Shown here piece after piece: positions 62,744 through 64,000 of a DNA stretch of 64,000 bases. The notes under the pieces were generated by a model that did not search any database, had not been told where the DNA came from, and worked only from the letters and a program-made list of their open reading frames with translations. The stretch is from Arenibacter sp040216555. Lineage in GTDB: Bacteria; Bacteroidota; Bacteroidia; Flavobacteriales; Flavobacteriaceae. The stretch is taken from assembly GCA_040216555.1 (NCBI GenBank), contig JAVJOW010000008.1, forward strand, positions 186,001 through 250,000, written 5' to 3'. A program made the translations under genes and the position numbers. The first letter of the stretch is position 1; every line of letters begins with the position of its first letter.

Positions 62744-64000
62744 ATGCTGTTCTGTTTTTGATATCCGGGCAGGAGATCTTCGAGTTTTTGTATGCTATGA
62801 TCAGGTATCCGCTCTAGTGTGCTGGCCAGCCATTCCCTTGGATTGATATTCTGCATCTTGCAGCTACCGAAGAATGAATATAGCATGGCGGCATTTTGCG
62901 CTGCATCGTGCGATCCGCAGAAAAGATAGTTTTTTCTGCCAATGGCCATGGGCCGGATGGCATTTTCGATCAGGTTGTTGTCGAGTTCTATACGTCCATC
63001 TTCAAAGATCGCTTCCAGTTTTGGGTATTGATTGATGTAATAGGTCATCGCCTTGCCGATGGGGCTTTGTGGCAGCACCTTGAACTGTTGTCCTTCGATC
63101 CACGTTTTTATCTGTGCCAATAACGGCCTGATCCTTATGTCGCGCTGTGTTTTCCTCGCTTTAAGGTCATCTTGGGCCTCTTCCTTGATCTTGCGTTCTT
63201 CCAAATAGATCTCCCTAAAGATGGCCAATGCTTTTTGTCACTGTCCAGCGCATCATGGAACTTGCGCCTGGCATGTACCAGGCATCCGGCAAGGGTGATC
63301 TTGGGATCGGTCCCTATTTTGTCGTACACGGTATAGCCATCGCATTGCAGATAGCCATGATAATCGGCAAGCAATTCTTTGGGTCCGTTCTGTCCACGGC
63401 CTTTGCGGTAATTAAAAAGTACGAGCTTTTGAACGGGATCGTGATAGACCCATTGATATCCCTGGTGCGTACTGCCCTTTTTGTCGGAATCCAATACCTT
63501 GATCGGACTCTCATCGGCCTGGATATAATCAGAGGCCAGTATTTTCTGTTTCAGTGTATTGTAGAGCGGTTCCAGCAACTGGCAACAACTGGCCATCCAG
63601 TCGCCCATAGTGCTCTGGGCAGGTTCCCACCCAAAATCCCGTTTGAACATCTGGATCTGGCGGAAGAACGGGAGATGATCGATATATTTGCCAACCAGGA
63701 TGTGCGCCAGCAAACAGGCTTCGGCTATCGATTTGTCGATGGGGCGGGTCGGGAGCGGTGCGATCAGCACGCCCTGTCCGTCCGCCTTGGCGTACTTGGG
63801 CCGGATCGTCCTTCTTTTGATAAGGCTTGCGGGAGTGTATTCCAGGGTCTCTGTCACTTCTTCCCCGATCTTCTTCAGTCCCGCGGTATCCTCTTCGGGC
63901 TCGATGATTATTTCCCTGACCGGTAGATGTTCCGGTAGCGCATTGCGCCCATTGTGCTTTTTCTTGTCCCTGGTATAGGTAATGGTCTCTTGCGGGGCTT
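62740..64000 (-). pseudogene. tnpC: IS66 transposase (TnpC), frameshifted and cut by the window edge
   Basis: The first frame enters from the right edge and is open to 63135. It covers the N-terminal and catalytic parts: PFFRQIQMFKRDFGWEPAQSTMGDWMA, then IQADESPIKVLD and YLQCDGYTVYDKI with the catalytic DDE-type Asp residues, and VHARRKFHDALDSDKK. At that Lys-Lys pair (about 63233-63240, minus-strand A5-G run) the coding sense moves by -1 to the frame 62740-63228, which carries GRIELDNNLIENAIRPMAIGRKNYLFCGS and the C-terminus. The two frames together make one normal TnpC. Either the gene is broken by an indel in the A-run or the ribosome slips there. Confidence 0.88.

Larger units (their letters stand above)
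62205..64000 (-). mobile_element. IS66-family insertion sequence (right end outside window)
   Basis: The element consists of the transposase (62740 to beyond 64000, minus strand) and a DUF6398-type gene. Its left end lies somewhere near 62205-62233, just after the last ApeA-like residues. Terminal inverted repeats and target duplication could not be seen because the other end is outside the window. GC content rises clearly at about 62240, as expected for an inserted element. Confidence 0.75.

Overview
The window looks like chromosomal DNA of a marine-type member of the Bacteroidota, most likely Flavobacteriaceae. The evidence is a hybrid two-component sensor with a propeller input domain, a TonB receptor paired with a DUF4249 lipoprotein, a TamB plus lipoprotein TamA-like pair, many short-signal lipoproteins, low GC content, and starts that lack strong Shine-Dalgarno sequences.

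The left 50 kb is chromosomal. 0.1-7.2 kb is a tight five-gene carbohydrate operon: lipoprotein GHL10-type glycosidase, sodium:solute symporter, DUF4434 TIM-barrel protein, GlcNAc 2-epimerase-like enzyme and secreted FAD oxidoreductase. 7.2-8.3 kb is a gene-poor, scar-like stretch ending in tRNA-Arg(TCT). 8.3-12.3 kb is one giant hybrid sensor/regulator. 12.4-20.7 kb is a one-strand run of ten exported or membrane proteins with few recognisable families. It includes an OmpA protein, a lipoprotein with a CHAT-like (caspase-fold) His/Cys pattern, and two pairs of diverged tandem paralogs. 20.8-28.6 kb holds a GAF histidine kinase, a sucrose-phosphorylase/fructokinase/MFS transporter set with a divergent LacI regulator and twin operators, and a HAD phosphatase. 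28.7-31.9 kb is a TonB receptor and its DUF4249 partner. 32.8-35.9 kb is an ECF sigma/anti-sigma module with surface-protein genes. 37.1-44.5 kb encodes TamB and a TamA-like outer-membrane protein. 44.6-50.1 kb is a stress-flavoured stretch of small genes (CsbD, AI-2E permease, two tiny membrane proteins at 46459-46626 and 47202-47366, a ferritin-like pseudogene, a VOC protein, a lone receiver and a BrkB protein).

From about 50.28 kb to the right edge the DNA is accessory. A fragment that matches the 3' end of a tRNA, CCA included, sits beside a stem-loop that would be that tRNA's terminator. This marks a probable left attachment site at 50276-50290. The island then carries a RelE-type toxin pair, a HipB/truncated HipA pair, two separate AbiE-type toxin-antitoxin operons, three tandem paralogous small proteins under a divergent Xre regulator, a mobilization cassette (MobC, relaxase, membrane protein) with an oriT-like stem-loop, an excisionase-like HTH protein, a 46-bp perfect palindrome followed by two more inverted repeats, and an ApeA-like defence gene cut off by an IS66 element. 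The IS66 transposase is frameshifted and runs off the window. No integrase and no CRISPR array were seen.

Family names were assigned by reading motifs only; no database search was possible. The best leads are the CHAT-like secreted locus (12.4-20.7 kb), the tRNA-derived island boundary, the three-paralog cassette, the palindrome cluster at 61.2-61.45 kb, and the IS66-truncated ApeA-like gene.
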